Below, one piece after another: positions 8,855-23,227 of a stretch of DNA of 53,512 nt. Both the position numbers and the translations under genes were made by a program. Under the pieces are notes generated by a model. That model was not told the origin of the DNA and did not search any database. It saw only the letters and a list, made by a program, of their open reading frames with translations. Within the stretch, counting starts at the first letter, position 1, and every line of letters begins with the position of its first letter. Source of the DNA: an uncultured Raoultella sp. (GTDB lineage: Bacteria; Pseudomonadota; Gammaproteobacteria; Enterobacterales; Enterobacteriaceae); assembly GCA_900759445.1 (NCBI GenBank), contig CAAEVH010000050.1:1-53512 (forward strand), read 5' to 3'.

Positions 8855-10276
8855 ATGACGCGACTTGAGCGTGCCATCACGCCCCTTTGCGAAGACCACC
8901 CGGGAGAATGCGGCATTCTTGCGTTGGATGACAGCCTGGATGCGTTTGCTGCTCGCTATCGGTTAACGGAAATGGCGGAACGAACCCTGGATGTGCAGTA
9001 TTACATCTGGGAAAACGACATGTCCGGGCTATTGCTATTTTCCGTTCTGCTGGCCGCAGCGAAGCGAGGCGTACGGGTGCGTTTGCTGCTGGATGATAAC
9101 AACACGCCGGGTCTGGACGACACGCTGCGTCTGCTGGATAAGCACCCCAATATAGAAGTTCGCCTCTTCAATCCGTTTTCCTTTCGCATCCTGCGCGCGC
9201 TGGGCTATTTAACCGATTTTGCCCGGCTTAATCGGCGCATGCACAATAAAAGTTATACCGCTGACGGCGTGGTGACTCTCGTTGGTGGGCGTAATATTGG
9301 CGATGCCTATTTTGGCGCGGGTGAGCAACCGCTATTTTCCGACCTGGACGTCATGGCTATCGGGCCGGTTGTCAAAGATGTGGCGGATGATTTTGAGCGT
9401 TACTGGCACTGCCGCTCGGTTTCAACGTTACAAAATGTGCTTGAGATGTCCGAGCCAGATTCTGTACAGCGTATTGAGCTACCCGAATCCTGGTATAACG
9501 ATGATATTACCCGCCGCTATCTGCATAAGCTGGAAACCAGCCAGTTTATGTCCAGTCTCGATCAAAGATCGCTGCCGCTGATTTGGGCCAAAACGCGTTT
9601 GCTGAGCGATGATCCTGCAAAAGGAGAAGGGAAAGCGCCGCGCCACTCGCTATTACCGCAGCGTTTGTTTGACGTAATGGGCTCGCCGACCGAACGTATT
9701 GATATTATTTCTGCCTACTTTGTGCCGACGCGTGCCGGTGTGGCGCAGCTCCTGAGACTGGTAAGAAAAGGCGTCAAGATTGCCATTTTAACCAATTCAC
9801 TGGCGGCGAATGATGTGGCGATCGTCCATGCGGGCTATGCGCGCTGGCGAAAAAAACTGCTGCGCTACGGTGTAGAATTATACGAACTTAAACCGACCCG
9901 CGATCGCGTCTCGGTCGTTCACGATCGTGGATTAACCGGGAATTCAGGGTCCAGCCTGCATGCGAAAACGTTCAGTATTGATGATCGCAAAGTGTTTATC
10001 GGCTCGCTTAATTTTGATCCTCGTTCGACGCTGCTCAATACGGAAATGGGATTTGTGATTGAGAGTGAAGTGCTGGCCGAATTGATTCATAAACGGTTTA
10101 TGCAAAGCCAGCGTGATATGGCCTGGCAGCTACGCCTTGACCGTTGGGGAAGAATTAATTGGGTCGACCGACTTTCTGGCAGTGAACAGGTCCTGAAAAA
10201 AGAACCCGCCACAGGATTCTGGAAGCGGGTTCTGGTAAAGCTGGCGTCCGTGTTACCCATTGAATGGCTGCTTTGA
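8855..10276 (+). CDS. clsC: Cardiolipin synthase C
   Basis: Phospholipase D superfamily membrane enzyme that makes cardiolipin from phosphatidylglycerol and phosphatidylethanolamine. Two HKD motifs are complete: His130-x-Lys132-x4-Asp137 (HNKSYTAD) and His369-x-Lys371-x4-Asp376 (HAKTFSID). The 473-residue form from ATG 8855 matches the E. coli length and begins 1 base after ymdB. An ATG at 8837 overlapping ymdB would add six residues and cannot be excluded. Translation is probably coupled to ymdB, whose product is reported to help ClsC activity in E. coli. Confidence 0.95.
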   Translation: MTRLERAITPLCEDHPGECGILALDDSLDAFAARYRLTEMAERTLDVQYYIWENDMSGLLLFSVLLAAAKRGVRVRLLLDDNNTPGLDDTLRLLDKHPNIEVRLFNPFSFRILRALGYLTDFARLNRRMHNKSYTADGVVTLVGGRNIGDAYFGAGEQPLFSDLDVMAIGPVVKDVADDFERYWHCRSVSTLQNVLEMSEPDSVQRIELPESWYNDDITRRYLHKLETSQFMSSLDQRSLPLIWAKTRLLSDDPAKGEGKAPRHSLLPQRLFDVMGSPTERIDIISAYFVPTRAGVAQLLRLVRKGVKIAILTNSLAANDVAIVHAGYARWRKKLLRYGVELYELKPTRDRVSVVHDRGLTGNSGSSLHAKTFSIDDRKVFIGSLNFDPRSTLLNTEMGFVIESEVLAELIHKRFMQSQRDMAWQLRLDRWGRINWVDRLSGSEQVLKKEPATGFWKRVLVKLASVLPIEWLL

Positions 10277-10300
10277 ACCACACAATGATTGAGGGAAAAA

Positions 10301-11461
10301 CTAGCCGGCTACGGCCTTGTTTTTATCCTGCTTAACGGGCGGTTTACCCGAAAAGAGAAACTTCAGCACCGGTATGCGTAAATGGATTTCGTACAGTATT
10401 ACCGCAATCCCAACCACAAACAGCAGACCGCAGAGAAAACCCAGCAGATTCGACGTGATATGCGGTGTGATGTAAGCGCCAAAAAACAGCGTTAACGGGT
10501 GGTGCACCAGATAGATAAACAGCGACGCGTTGACAAAATAGGTCACGCGGGCAGACTGGAAATTAAGCAAACGGTGACCCAACGAAAAGACGACGTTCAC
10601 CATCCACAGTCCCATGACCATGGTAATGACATATTCGGTTTCATACATCCAGGCATCGCCGTTGCCATAACGCTGATTGAGCAGGTATGCCACAAATGCG
10701 AATGCAGCACCGAGCGTGCAACCGCGTGACGGTGTGGTAAACAGCGCTTTCAGATTCGGGTTGATAAACGCCAGTGCGCCGAGGATAAAGAACGGCGCAT
10801 AGAACAGCGTTTGCATAACGATAAAATTGAACATGCCATCGCTGAGAATCGAAGGGTAGAGGATGAAAATTGTCCTTCTGACGGCAGCGTAACCGACACC
10901 TAACAAGATGAAGATCAGCGATAATTTAGTCATCGACACCGCCGGGGCGCTGGCGGCGTCACTACGCGTCAGTCTGTTTTTCATCTGGGTGAACACCCAC
11001 ATGCTCACGGTCGTTAATACGACCAGAACCAGTAAAAACCACAGATGGGAAATCAGCTCCCAGGCCAGCGCATTGTATTTATCGTAGCCGCTGAGAGTAT
11101 GCCAACTGTCTGCTTTTCCCTTTACGTATTGCAGCATGATAAATTGCGGCAGCGTAAGTAATGGAATCGCGGTCAGCATCGGGATCCCCACGCGTTCTAC
11201 ACGCACCTTCCACCAGCGCTTTAGTGGATAGCGCAAAAATAGCATGTAGGAAAAATAACCCGAAATGACAAAGAAGACTTGCATGCGAAAAGCATGGATA
11301 AAGTCGTTAAACAGGGTCAACCACCACGACGGTTCCGCGCTGTTCACGTGCCAGGTGTGGGTCGAGTAAATCAACGAAATATGGAATGGGATCCCTAACA
11401 ACATTAGCCAGGCACGGATGGAGTCAAGAAAATATTCGCGTGGTGGTGATACAGAGCTCAT
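10301..11461 (-). CDS. opgC: Glucan succinyltransferase OpgC (MdoC)
   Basis: An acyltransferase-3 family integral membrane protein that adds succinyl groups to osmoregulated periplasmic glucans. The 386 residues show about ten hydrophobic segments and the typical N-terminal [23 protein letters not shown] with the family R/H residues. It is convergent with clsC (24 bases between stops, no obvious terminator) and divergent from opgGH, which make the glucan it modifies. Length equals the family norm within one residue. Confidence 0.96.
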   Translation of the reverse strand: MSSVSPPREYFLDSIRAWLMLLGIPFHISLIYSTHTWHVNSAEPSWWLTLFNDFIHAFRMQVFFVISGYFSYMLFLRYPLKRWWKVRVERVGIPMLTAIPLLTLPQFIMLQYVKGKADSWHTLSGYDKYNALAWELISHLWFLLVLVVLTTVSMWVFTQMKNRLTRSDAASAPAVSMTKLSLIFILLGVGYAAVRRTIFILYPSILSDGMFNFIVMQTLFYAPFFILGALAFINPNLKALFTTPSRGCTLGAAFAFVAYLLNQRYGNGDAWMYETEYVITMVMGLWMVNVVFSLGHRLLNFQSARVTYFVNASLFIYLVHHPLTLFFGAYITPHITSNLLGFLCGLLFVVGIAVILYEIHLRIPVLKFLFSGKPPVKQDKNKAVAG

Positions 11462-15789
<4,328 letters not shown>

Positions 15790-15805
15790 GCGTTATGTAA
15801 CGTGA

Positions 15806-15834
15806 AAATACCGGCCTGGTGCCGGTATTTTTTT
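15806..15834 (+). terminator. Terminator after opgH
   Basis: AAATACCGGC pairs with GCCGGTATTT around a CTGGT loop, followed by a T run. It ends the opgGH transcript 16 bases after the stop. Confidence 0.92.
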
Positions 15835-15864
15835 ATACTAAATAAAAGACCCGTGAGGTATCAG

Positions 15865-16092
15865 GTGCGAATATTGGCAGTGGCAATCATGGTGTGCTTG
15901 CTGAGCGGATGCGGCAGTATTATTAGCCGTACTATCCCAGGACAAGGGCACGGAAACCAATACTATCCTGGCGTGCAATGGGATGTCCGGGACTCCGCGT
16001 GGCGCTACGTCACCATCCTCGACCTGCCATTTTCGCTGGTGTTTGATACCTTGCTGCTCCCGCTCGACATTCACCACGGACCTTACGAGTAG
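15865..16092 (+). CDS. yceK: Small lipoprotein YceK
   Basis: A 75-residue predicted lipoprotein of unknown function (DUF1375). The GTG start at 15865 is preceded by a GAGG ribosome-binding site and gives VRILAVAIMVCLLSGC, a lipoprotein signal with lipobox LSGC. The upstream open frame from 15802 would run through the opgH terminator and is rejected. The mature part CGSIISRTIPGQGHGNQYYPG and the end LPLDIHHGPYE match the E. coli protein. Its stop codon abuts that of convergent msyB with no space between. Confidence 0.92.
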   Translation: MRILAVAIMVCLLSGCGSIISRTIPGQGHGNQYYPGVQWDVRDSAWRYVTILDLPFSLVFDTLLLPLDIHHGPYE

Positions 16093-16470
16093 CTATCGCT
16101 CATCCCATTCATCGGCCGCGGTCTGACCCTCTTCGGTATCCAGGGGAGGTTCCAGCTGGAATTCACCTTCATCCCATTCGTGAAGCGTGTTTTCTTCCTG
16201 CCACTCCTGACGGATTTCAATTTCATCATAGTCGCCATCAAAAACGCTTTGGGCCGCTTCACCACTCAGCATTGGCAGGCATTCACCCTCGCCCTCATCC
16301 TCATCAGCAAAGAATTCCGCCTGCCACATAATGTCACCATCCTGTAGCACGTATTTTTGTACGCTTAGCTGTTGAACGCTGGCTTCGTCGGGCTCAAGGT
16401 CAGGGTTATCAGCCAGAAATTCTTCACGAGCGGCATCAATGGCTTCTTCCAGCGTGGCATACATGGTCAT
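16093..16470 (-). CDS. msyB: Acidic protein MsyB
   Basis: A very acidic 125-residue soluble protein, first found as a multicopy suppressor of secY/secA defects and later as an RpoS- and osmotically controlled protein; mechanism unclear. The start MTMYATLEEAIDAAREEFLA at 16470 follows a GGGAGACTCTG ribosome-binding site; the open frame to 16548 is not needed. Asp and Glu runs are frequent (EFFADEDEGEGE). Convergent with yceK and downstream of mdtG on the same strand. Confidence 0.93.
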   Translation of the reverse strand: MTMYATLEEAIDAAREEFLADNPDLEPDEASVQQLSVQKYVLQDGDIMWQAEFFADEDEGEGECLPMLSGEAAQSVFDGDYDEIEIRQEWQEENTLHEWDEGEFQLEPPLDTEEGQTAADEWDER

Positions 16471-16551
16471 CAGAGTCTCCCTTTGATTTAATGAAGTATT
16501 CAGGGAAATAATAGTTGATTCTCCGATATTGCAAGTATGAATGCACAAAAA

Positions 16552-17772
16552 TCATCCCGTAGCCTCAGTGCTCCGGCGACGGCGCAGACTATTCCACGAG
16601 TAGAAAGCGTTAAACAGTACGACGCCCGCGGTCACGCAGAAGACTGCGCGAAAACCGTAGTTGGCGGAAATTGCCGCCCCCATTAACGGTCCCGTTACGT
16701 TACCGATATCGCGAAATGACTGGTTATAACTGAAAATACGCCCGGCTATCTGATTGGTTGAGTTATAGACCAGCAGCGTTTGTACTGCCGGGAGCAGAGC
16801 CCCATCAGCGGCCCCCAATAAAAAGCGTAGAACGGCAAGTTGCCAGGGCGATTGTACAAACGACATTGGAATAAGCAGCAGCACGGAGATGACCAGAGCA
16901 ACAATCAGGATCTTCTCCGGGCCAATTCGGTCACCTAATTTGCCGAGCCGCGGGGCGCTAATTAACGCAGCCACGCCCGGTACGGAAGCAATCATCCCGC
17001 TGATAAAGGCGATGTTACTGACGTTGCCAGCCAACTCTCGAACGTACAGCGTCAGAATTGGCGCGATGGACCCGGTTGCCACCTGGATTATCAGCGTTGT
17101 GACAAACAGGCTCAGCACCAGTTTGGGATTTTTTAACGAGGCCACGACTTCGCGAATGTGCAGCATCTCTTTCTTGCTCACCGGTTGGAAACGTTCGCGA
17201 ATAAAAAATAGCGTCAGGATAAAACAGAGCAGCAGTACGCTGGCGGTGATGAAAAATACCGGGCGTAGTCCGTACTGATCCGCGAGCAGCCCGCCAGCCA
17301 ACGGTCCAAGCAGTGCGCCGCTGACGCCGCCGGTGGAAAGCGTTCCCAGCGCCCAGCCGCTTTTATTGCGCGGAACCTGGGTGGCGATCAGCGCATTGGC
17401 GTTGGGAATGAAACCGCCGAGCAGACCCAACAGAGCGCGCAGGACCAGGAACTGCCAGATATTTTGCGCCAGCCCCATCAGCAGCATCACAATAGCCATA
17501 CCCAATGCGGAACGCAGCAGCATGATTTTTCGCCCTTTGCGATCGGCAAGGCCACCCCAGAAAGGAGAGGCGATGGCGGAAAAGAGAAAAGTGATGCTGA
17601 AGACCAGACCTGACCACATATTCAGGGCGCTATGACCCGTGACGCCGAGACTCTCGACATAGAGGGGCAAAAAGGGCATAACCAGGCTAAATGCTGCACC
17701 GGTTAAAAAACAACCCAACCAGGCAACGGTGAGGTTGCGTTTCCAGTTTATGGGAGCATCTGAGGGTGACAT
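16552..17772 (-). CDS. mdtG: MFS multidrug efflux transporter MdtG
   Basis: A 406-residue major facilitator superfamily drug:H+ antiporter with twelve predicted transmembrane segments. Motif A between segments 2 and 3 is [12 protein letters not shown], and a second copy-like loop [11 protein letters not shown] lies between segments 8 and 9. Family knowledge links MdtG to fosfomycin and deoxycholate tolerance and to MarA/SoxS/Rob control. A GGAA ribosome-binding site precedes ATG 17772. No marbox was assigned by eye. It ends about 80 bases before msyB. Confidence 0.95.
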   Translation of the reverse strand: MSPSDAPINWKRNLTVAWLGCFLTGAAFSLVMPFLPLYVESLGVTGHSALNMWSGLVFSITFLFSAIASPFWGGLADRKGRKIMLLRSALGMAIVMLLMGLAQNIWQFLVLRALLGLLGGFIPNANALIATQVPRNKSGWALGTLSTGGVSGALLGPLAGGLLADQYGLRPVFFITASVLLLCFILTLFFIRERFQPVSKKEMLHIREVVASLKNPKLVLSLFVTTLIIQVATGSIAPILTLYVRELAGNVSNIAFISGMIASVPGVAALISAPRLGKLGDRIGPEKILIVALVISVLLLIPMSFVQSPWQLAVLRFLLGAADGALLPAVQTLLVYNSTNQIAGRIFSYNQSFRDIGNVTGPLMGAAISANYGFRAVFCVTAGVVLFNAFYSWNSLRRRRSTEATG

Positions 17773-17898
17773 AGCGTTCCGCAGTGTGGCGCGCTGTTTG
17801 CGCTATCGATTGAATATAAGCAAGCAGGCTAATTATGCGCCTGGTAGATAGTGGCTGCAATGCGGATAGCAGTTAAACCTAAAGCGGGCAGGGAAGGT

Positions 17899-17921
17899 GT
17901 TGCAGTCCGCAGGACTGCAAC
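17899..17921 (-). terminator. Possible lpxL 3' hairpin without a T tract
   Basis: GTTGCAGTCC and GGACTGCAAC form a perfect 10-bp stem with a 3-base loop just after the lpxL stop. On the minus strand it is followed by ACCTTCC, not by a run of T, so it may stabilise the mRNA 3' end or be a weak terminator. Confidence 0.45.
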
Positions 17922-17927
17922 CGTGCT

Positions 17928-18848
17928 TTAGTACAGGGAAGGCGAACCTTCAGGACGAGTCTTGAAACGACGGTGTAGCCACATATACTGCTCTGGGGCC
18001 ATCATGATGCATTGCTCAACAATCTTATTCATCCACGCTGCCGTAGTCTCCGCGTTGTCTAACGGCGGTGAACACTCCGGAGGCAGCATAATCAATTGAT
18101 AACCTTTACCGTCAGGTTTGCGGCGGGGAACAAACGGTACCAGGCAGGCATTCGACATGCGTGAAAGCATCCAGGTCCCGGAGGTTGTTGCGGCCTGTTC
18201 AACAGCAAAAAGCGGGACAAATACGCTGGCGCGGGGACCGTAGTCATGATCCGGCGCATACCAGACCACTTCGCCTTTTTTCAACGCTTTAATCATTCCT
18301 TTCAGGTCTTTACGATCGAGCATGGATTTATTAGAGCGCATACGGCCCCAGGTTTGTAGCCAGTCGAGCAGTGGGTTGTCGTTAGGGCGATATACGCCTA
18401 TCCCCGGCTCCTGCAAACCAAACTGACGCGCACCCAGTTCAAGGGTCAGAAAGTGCAGACCCACTAACAAAATTCCCCGCTTTTGCGCCTGAACGTCGCG
18501 GATATGTTCCATCCCGATAACTTCCGTCCAGCGCGAAATGCGCTTGTCAGACCAAAACCAGGCCATTCCGGTTTCCATCACGCCCATGCCCACGGACTCG
18601 AAGTTCTTGATGATCATCTGCTGGCGTTCCTGCTCGCTCATTTGCGGGAAGCACAGTTCCAAATTACGGGAAACAATTTTTGCCCGACGTTTCATCAAAC
18701 GTAATGCCAGACGACCTAATGCGCAGCCCAACTTGTAAAGAACCGGGTAGGGTAACTGCACGATTAACCAAAGGATGCCAATGCCCAGCCAGGTTAACCA
18801 ATAACGTGGATGCAGTAACGCAGCCGAAAACTTGGGTAAATTCGTCAT
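17928..18848 (-). CDS. lpxL: Lipid A biosynthesis lauroyltransferase
   Basis: Inner-membrane acyltransferase (HtrB/LpxL family) that transfers laurate from acyl-ACP to Kdo2-lipid IVA in lipid A synthesis. The 306 residues from [17 protein letters not shown] carry one N-terminal membrane anchor and the HX4(D/E) catalytic motif in [13 protein letters not shown] near residue 132. The open frame reaches 18908, but the start at 18848 fits the family. An inverted repeat follows the stop (17899-17921). Divergent from trhO. Confidence 0.97.
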   Translation of the reverse strand: MTNLPKFSAALLHPRYWLTWLGIGILWLIVQLPYPVLYKLGCALGRLALRLMKRRAKIVSRNLELCFPQMSEQERQQMIIKNFESVGMGVMETGMAWFWSDKRISRWTEVIGMEHIRDVQAQKRGILLVGLHFLTLELGARQFGLQEPGIGVYRPNDNPLLDWLQTWGRMRSNKSMLDRKDLKGMIKALKKGEVVWYAPDHDYGPRASVFVPLFAVEQAATTSGTWMLSRMSNACLVPFVPRRKPDGKGYQLIMLPPECSPPLDNAETTAAWMNKIVEQCIMMAPEQYMWLHRRFKTRPEGSPSLY

Positions 18849-19068
18849 GTCTATCCTGTCTTCAAACGACCAATTGCCTGTATTGTCGCATTTTTTCGCG
18901 CATATCAAAAATTTGTGACGGGAGAACGGTGATTAAACCAGCAATTGTTGTTGCACTTTTATATTGGAGTAAGAAATGTAGCGTAAAATGTGTGGATGTA
19001 AATTGGCGGTGTTTGCTTTATTATGCCGCCGATTTTCATTTTCTCCCTATTTGCAGGATACGTACACC

Positions 19069-20121
19069 ATGCCAGTGTTACACAACCGCATTTCGAACGA
19101 TGCGCTCAAAGCCAAAATGTTGGCTGAGACCGAGCCGCGCACGACGATCTCATTCTATAAATATTTCACCATCGCCAATCCTCAGCACACGCGTGATGCG
19201 CTGTACCAGATGTTCACTGCATTGAGCGTCTTCGGGCGCGTTTATCTTGCCCATGAAGGAATCAATGCGCAAATCAGCGTACCGCAAAGCAACGTCGAGG
19301 CATTCCGCCAGCAGCTTTATGCGTTTGATCCCGCATTCGCCGGGTTACGTCTGAATATCGCGCTGGATGATGATGGTAAATCGTTCTGGGTGCTGCGCAT
19401 GAAAGTGCGTGAACGCATCGTGGCGGATGGCATTGACGATCCGCAATTTGACGCCAGCAACGTAGGTGATTACCTGAAGGCGGCGGAAGTAAACGCCATG
19501 CTGGACGATCCTGACGCGGTATTCATTGATATGCGCAACCACTATGAATATGAAGTGGGCCATTTCGAGAATGCGCTGGAAATCCCGGCAGACACGTTCC
19601 GCGACCAGTTACCGAAAGCCGTTGAAATGATGCAGGCGCATAAAGATAAAAAAATCGTTATGTATTGCACGGGCGGGATCCGTTGTGAGAAAGCCAGCGC
19701 CTGGATGAAACACAACGGATTTAGCAAAGTCTGGCACATTGAGGGCGGTATTATTGAATATGCCCGCAAGGCACGTGAACAGGGGCTTCCTGTGCGTTTT
19801 GTCGGTAAAAACTTCGTTTTTGATGAGCGTATGGGCGAAAGGATTTCTGAAGATGTTATTGCACATTGCCATCAGTGCGGAACGGCGTGCGACAGCCATA
19901 CTAATTGCAAAAATGATGGCTGCCATCTGTTGTTTATCCAGTGTCCGGCCTGCGCGCAGAAGTATAACGGCTGCTGTAGCGAGTTGTGTAGCGAAGAGAG
20001 TAAGTTGCCGGAAGAAGAGCAACGTCGTCTTCGCGCCGGACGTGAAAATGGCAACAAAATCTTTAATAAGTCACGCGGTCGCCTGAATACCAAACTGGGT
20101 ATTCCGGATCCTGCGCAATAG
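19069..20121 (+). CDS. trhO: tRNA uridine(34) hydroxylase (rhodanese family)
   Basis: Oxygen-dependent enzyme that hydroxylates U34 of tRNAs on the way to 5-(carboxy)methoxyuridine; formerly yceA. The 350 residues have an N-terminal ferredoxin-like domain ([18 protein letters not shown]), a central rhodanese domain with the active-site loop [12 protein letters not shown], and a C-terminal Cys-rich region ([26 protein letters not shown]) that could bind metal. The start [17 protein letters not shown] at 19069 is chosen over the open frame from 18988, which lacks family similarity. Confidence 0.95.
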   Translation: MPVLHNRISNDALKAKMLAETEPRTTISFYKYFTIANPQHTRDALYQMFTALSVFGRVYLAHEGINAQISVPQSNVEAFRQQLYAFDPAFAGLRLNIALDDDGKSFWVLRMKVRERIVADGIDDPQFDASNVGDYLKAAEVNAMLDDPDAVFIDMRNHYEYEVGHFENALEIPADTFRDQLPKAVEMMQAHKDKKIVMYCTGGIRCEKASAWMKHNGFSKVWHIEGGIIEYARKAREQGLPVRFVGKNFVFDERMGERISEDVIAHCHQCGTACDSHTNCKNDGCHLLFIQCPACAQKYNGCCSELCSEESKLPEEEQRRLRAGRENGNKIFNKSRGRLNTKLGIPDPAQ

Positions 20122-20128
20122 TCATCAT

Positions 20129-20157
20129 GCCGGATGGCGGCTTTAGCCCCATCCGGC
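20129..20157. repeat. REP-type inverted repeat
   Basis: GCCGGATGG and CCATCCGGC flank GCGGCTTTAGC in the gap between convergent trhO and yceI. This is the core of an enterobacterial REP/PU element. It probably protects both mRNA 3' ends. Confidence 0.8.
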
Positions 20158-20167
20158 AACTCATACG

Positions 20168-20743
20168 CTACTTCTGTTGGACGCCTTCCACTGAGATGAT
20201 CAGATCGACTTCCTGAGACGCCGGGCCGAGATCGGTGGTGATGTTGAAGTCCTTCAGCTTAATTTTACCTTGTGCTTCAAAACCTGCACGCGTGCCACCC
20301 CACGGATCGCCGCCCTGACCGATCAGCTTCGTATCCAGCGTAACCGGTTTAGTGACGCCGTTCAGGGTGAGATTACCGGTGATATCCAGGTCGTTCCCCT
20401 CTTTCTTCACGCTGGTAGAGCTAAAGGTCGCCTGCGGGAATTTGGCCACGTTAAGGAAATCTGCGCTACGCAGGTGCTTGTCGCGTTCGGCGTGATTGGT
20501 GTCAACGCTGTTGGTGTTGATGGTGACGTTAACCTTATCGGCTGCGGGATTTTTTTCATCAAAGGTAAAAGTCCCGTCGAAATCTTTAAATGTGCCGTAC
20601 AGCCAACTGTAACCCAGGTGCTGAATACGGAAATTAACAAAGGCATGCTGTCCTTCTTTGTCAATTTTGTAATCTGCCGCCACGGCTGACCCGGTGGTGA
20701 ATAACAGAGAGGCGAGTGTAAGTCCCAGCAGGTTTTTTTTCAT
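20168..20743 (-). CDS. yceI: YceI-family periplasmic lipid-binding-like protein
   Basis: A 191-residue exported protein with a signal [23 protein letters not shown], then the YceI beta-barrel (lipocalin-like, isoprenoid binding in relatives). Conserved blocks are [25 protein letters not shown] and [18 protein letters not shown]. The start at 20743 is preceded by GGAGC at a suitable distance; the open frame to 20755 adds four residues upstream of it. It starts one base after the yceJ stop, so it is probably translated together with that cytochrome. Responds to osmotic or high-pH stress in E. coli. Confidence 0.94.
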   Translation of the reverse strand: MKKNLLGLTLASLLFTTGSAVAADYKIDKEGQHAFVNFRIQHLGYSWLYGTFKDFDGTFTFDEKNPAADKVNVTINTNSVDTNHAERDKHLRSADFLNVAKFPQATFSSTSVKKEGNDLDITGNLTLNGVTKPVTLDTKLIGQGGDPWGGTRAGFEAQGKIKLKDFNITTDLGPASQEVDLIISVEGVQQK

Positions 20744-20744
20744 T

Positions 20745-21311
20745 TTAAGCTCCATAGTCAGATGACGATTTTCCCAACATGCGATTCAGGGTATCGTCGT
20801 TATCGATAAAGTGATGTTTCAAGGCCATCAGTCCGTGCAGAAGCGATAAAACCACCACGGTCCACGCAAGCCACAGGTGCAGACTACCGGCGAGGTCGGC
20901 CTGAGCGCCCGCATTGGCAAGGGTGGCAGGAATGTCGAACCAACCAAATACGCTTATCGCTTTGCCATCAGCGGTGGAAATCAAATACCCGCTAATGACA
21001 ATAGAAAAGAGCAATGTGTATAGCGCGAGGTGACCCAGTGCCGCCGCGATGCGGGTGGAACGGGAATAACTTGCCAGCGCAGGAGGAGGAGGGGAGATCA
21101 ACCGCCAGACGACGCGGATAACCAGCCCCATCATAAGCACAACGCCGATGCTTTTATGCAGTTCAGGGGCCTGGTGATACCAGCCGTCGTAATAGCTAAG
21201 CGTGACCATCCACAATCCCAGCGCAAACATGCCATATACAGCAATCGCAATCAGCCAGTGTAAAGCGGCAGACACCACGCCATAGCGTTGTGGAGTATTA
21301 TTGAATTGCAT
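20745..21311 (-). CDS. yceJ: Cytochrome b561-family membrane protein
   Basis: A 188-residue four-helix di-heme cytochrome b561 (CybB-like), probably an inner-membrane electron carrier. Candidate heme ligands are His in SAALHWLIA, His in PELHKSIGV and His residues in LHLWLAW and MALKHHF. The open frame reaches 21413 but the N-terminal extension is unlike the family, so ATG 21311 ([13 protein letters not shown]) is used. It forms a unit with yceI. Substrate and partner are not known from the sequence. Confidence 0.92.
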   Translation of the reverse strand: MQFNNTPQRYGVVSAALHWLIAIAVYGMFALGLWMVTLSYYDGWYHQAPELHKSIGVVLMMGLVIRVVWRLISPPPPALASYSRSTRIAAALGHLALYTLLFSIVISGYLISTADGKAISVFGWFDIPATLANAGAQADLAGSLHLWLAWTVVVLSLLHGLMALKHHFIDNDDTLNRMLGKSSSDYGA

Positions 21312-21573
21312 AAGTGCACCGTTAGATATTTCAGAAGTGAATGAAAATGGCGCGTAAAAGACATTAATGCAACTAATAAATAACAATAATGGTGATATTT
21401 GTTTTTGATTCAATAAAATTGATTGAATTGTGAAGTAATCATCAAGGAATTAGTGGGGGTGGATGACATTAAGGCTTGTTTTCAGGGTGTTTAAGGTATT
21501 TTTCTTGTTCAGTTAATTACAATGAAAATTAAGTTAATATCAGTTTATGTCAATTAGTGTCAGCGTTGTGGGT

Positions 21574-21705
21574 TCAGAAAAACATAATATATATCACATC
21601 CATAATTGCCAGCAGCGACCATAAAATAATGTAGAGCATAAGATGCTCGCGAATATTATTAACCAGATAGTGAAAGATGCGGCGCATCAACGTTATTCCT
21701 GTCAT
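21574..21705 (-). CDS. yceO: Small membrane protein YceO (43 aa)
   Basis: A short frame of 43 residues. From [14 protein letters not shown] it continues through [15 protein letters not shown] and a hydrophobic C-terminal half ending YIMFF, which should form one membrane helix. This matches E. coli YceO in place, strand, length (46 there) and sequence pattern ([19 protein letters not shown]). A second ATG at 21687 would give 37 residues. The ribosome-binding GAGG lies within the 3' arm of the solA terminator. Function unknown; a link to acid resistance and biofilm has been reported for E. coli. Confidence 0.8.
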   Translation of the reverse strand: MTGITLMRRIFHYLVNNIREHLMLYIILWSLLAIMDVIYIMFF

Positions 21706-21733
21706 TAAAAATGGCCTCACCAACGAGGCCATT
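21706..21733 (-). terminator. solA terminator
   Basis: On the minus strand AATGGCCTC pairs with GAGGCCATT around GTTGGT and runs into TTTTT. It ends solA 7 bases after the stop and overlaps the yceO translation start region. Confidence 0.9.
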
Positions 21734-21739
21734 CATTTA

Positions 21740-22858
21740 TTATCGCTTAAAACGATTTAGCCTAAAGGGCGTCAGGTCAAAGTCAGACGGTTTGTCCTGG
21801 GCGAAGTCTGCCGCAATCTCTCCGAGGACGGAGGCAAACTTAAAGCCATGTCCGCTCAGCCCGGTGATGATCAGCGTGTTGTCATGCTCCGGTAGAGTAT
21901 CAATAATAAAGTCTTCATCTGGTGAGTTATCATAGGTGCAGGACGCACCGTGCAGACAGCAGCCTACGCCTGGCAGAATTGTGCGCAGGAATGGGAAGGC
22001 TTCAGAACCATCGCTGGCTACAGCGGCAAACGGCTTGCGCTCTTCTGCCGAATGAATTACCTGTCCGCCATTGTGTTTACCAATTTTTAGCTCGTCGTTT
22101 TCTGCCGGGAAACCGTAGAATTGATCGCCATTTGGTAGCTCTCCGGTGAAGGCAGGGAAGTTATTCTTAACGCTGTAACGCCCATCGGCTTGATACCAGG
22201 CGAACACTTTGCGTACCGGTTGTATCGGTAGTTCAGGGACTAATGCCTGTACCCAGGTTCCGGCGCTGATCACCGCTTTTTGCGCGTGATAGTCACCATC
22301 GGCGGTTTCTACCGTGACGCCATCATCACTATGACGAATTGCGCTGACCGGGCATTTAAATAGCTGCGCACAGCCTGCTTCTTCCGCCAGACGGATCCAG
22401 GTTTTAATCGCTAACTCACTACGTAAAAAACCAGACTCCGTTTCAAACAGACCGATATAGTTTTCAGGTACGCGAATCTCTGGCCAGCGCGCCATAATGG
22501 CTGCTGCATCCAGTTGTTCAACATTGAGTTGCCACTGTTTTGCGCTTTGCGCCGCGGTCGCTAAGAAGGTTGAATCTGCCGGACCAAGGTTGATGACACC
22601 AGAGCGCACAAAAATCGGCTCTTCATTTTGGGTGGATAATTCATCCCATAATGTTTGCGCACGCAGCACCAGCGGAACATATTTTTCACCTTCGCCATAG
22701 GCATGACGAATTAATCGAGTGTCGCCGTGGTGGCTGCCCTGCTGATGCGGTGGCATATGCGCATCGATCATCAGAACCTTCAGACCGGCGCGAGTGGCAT
22801 AGTATCCGGCTGCGGCGCCCACGGAACCGCTGCCAATTATGATTAAGTCGTATTTCAT
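21740..22858 (-). CDS. solA: N-methyl-L-tryptophan oxidase
   Basis: FAD-dependent amine oxidase of the monomeric sarcosine oxidase family that demethylates N-methyl-L-tryptophan and related N-methyl amino acids. The 372 residues begin with the dinucleotide-binding motif [12 protein letters not shown] (7-18) and carry the flavin-linking Cys in GASCTYD (about residue 307), where family members bind FAD covalently. The C-terminal FAD motif [12 protein letters not shown] is intact. It stands alone between bssS and yceO with terminators on both sides. Confidence 0.95.
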   Translation of the reverse strand: MKYDLIIIGSGSVGAAAGYYATRAGLKVLMIDAHMPPHQQGSHHGDTRLIRHAYGEGEKYVPLVLRAQTLWDELSTQNEEPIFVRSGVINLGPADSTFLATAAQSAKQWQLNVEQLDAAAIMARWPEIRVPENYIGLFETESGFLRSELAIKTWIRLAEEAGCAQLFKCPVSAIRHSDDGVTVETADGDYHAQKAVISAGTWVQALVPELPIQPVRKVFAWYQADGRYSVKNNFPAFTGELPNGDQFYGFPAENDELKIGKHNGGQVIHSAEERKPFAAVASDGSEAFPFLRTILPGVGCCLHGASCTYDNSPDEDFIIDTLPEHDNTLIITGLSGHGFKFASVLGEIAADFAQDKPSDFDLTPFRLNRFKR

Positions 22859-22928
22859 CCGCTTCTCTCTGCAATCGCGATAGTAGCAGGGTAAATAAGT
22901 GACCCGGAATATTCAACCTGGAAATAAG

Positions 22929-22953
22929 AAAGGCACCGGAAAGGTGCCTTTTG
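22929..22953 (-). terminator. bssS terminator
   Basis: GGTGCCTTT pairs with AAAGGCACC around a 5-base loop, with T-rich sequence on both strands. It separates bssS from solA. Confidence 0.85.
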
Positions 22954-22972
22954 ATGGTTGGATGTATCAGAT

Positions 22973-23227
22973 TTAATGTCGCTGATACTCATTTACCTGG
23001 TAATCGCCGGATTCAATTTTAGCGATTCCTGCTTCTAATATCGAAATAAATTGCCTGGCAACATCAGTGGTTAACCAGAGCGTTTGACCAACTTCAGTCC
23101 CATCCGGGTCTGGACGATTCGGGGTCTGGTAGTGCAAACGCAGCATCAGCGCATCGTAGCTATCAACAGTGCTGATGTCCCATCCTACTAACGGATGAGT
23201 CTGAATGACTTCATTATTCTTTTCCAT
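22973..23227 (-). CDS. bssS: Biofilm regulator BssS
   Basis: An 84-residue cytosolic protein (formerly yceP) that, in E. coli, influences biofilm formation through AI-2 and indole signalling. The sequence MEKNNEVIQTHPLVGWDIST and LWLTTDVARQFISILEAGI is nearly identical to E. coli; no enzymatic motif is visible. Of two adjacent ATGs the second (23227) is used, because the AGGGGGC ribosome-binding site is too close to the first. It is paired in function with the unlinked bssR. Confidence 0.93.
   Translation of the reverse strand: MEKNNEVIQTHPLVGWDISTVDSYDALMLRLHYQTPNRPDPDGTEVGQTLWLTTDVARQFISILEAGIAKIESGDYQVNEYQRH

Noticed and set aside
18680..19225. A 181-aa rightward frame spanning the lpxL-trhO gap
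   Set aside because: It overlaps conserved parts of both lpxL and trhO in other frames; no start signal or family pattern.
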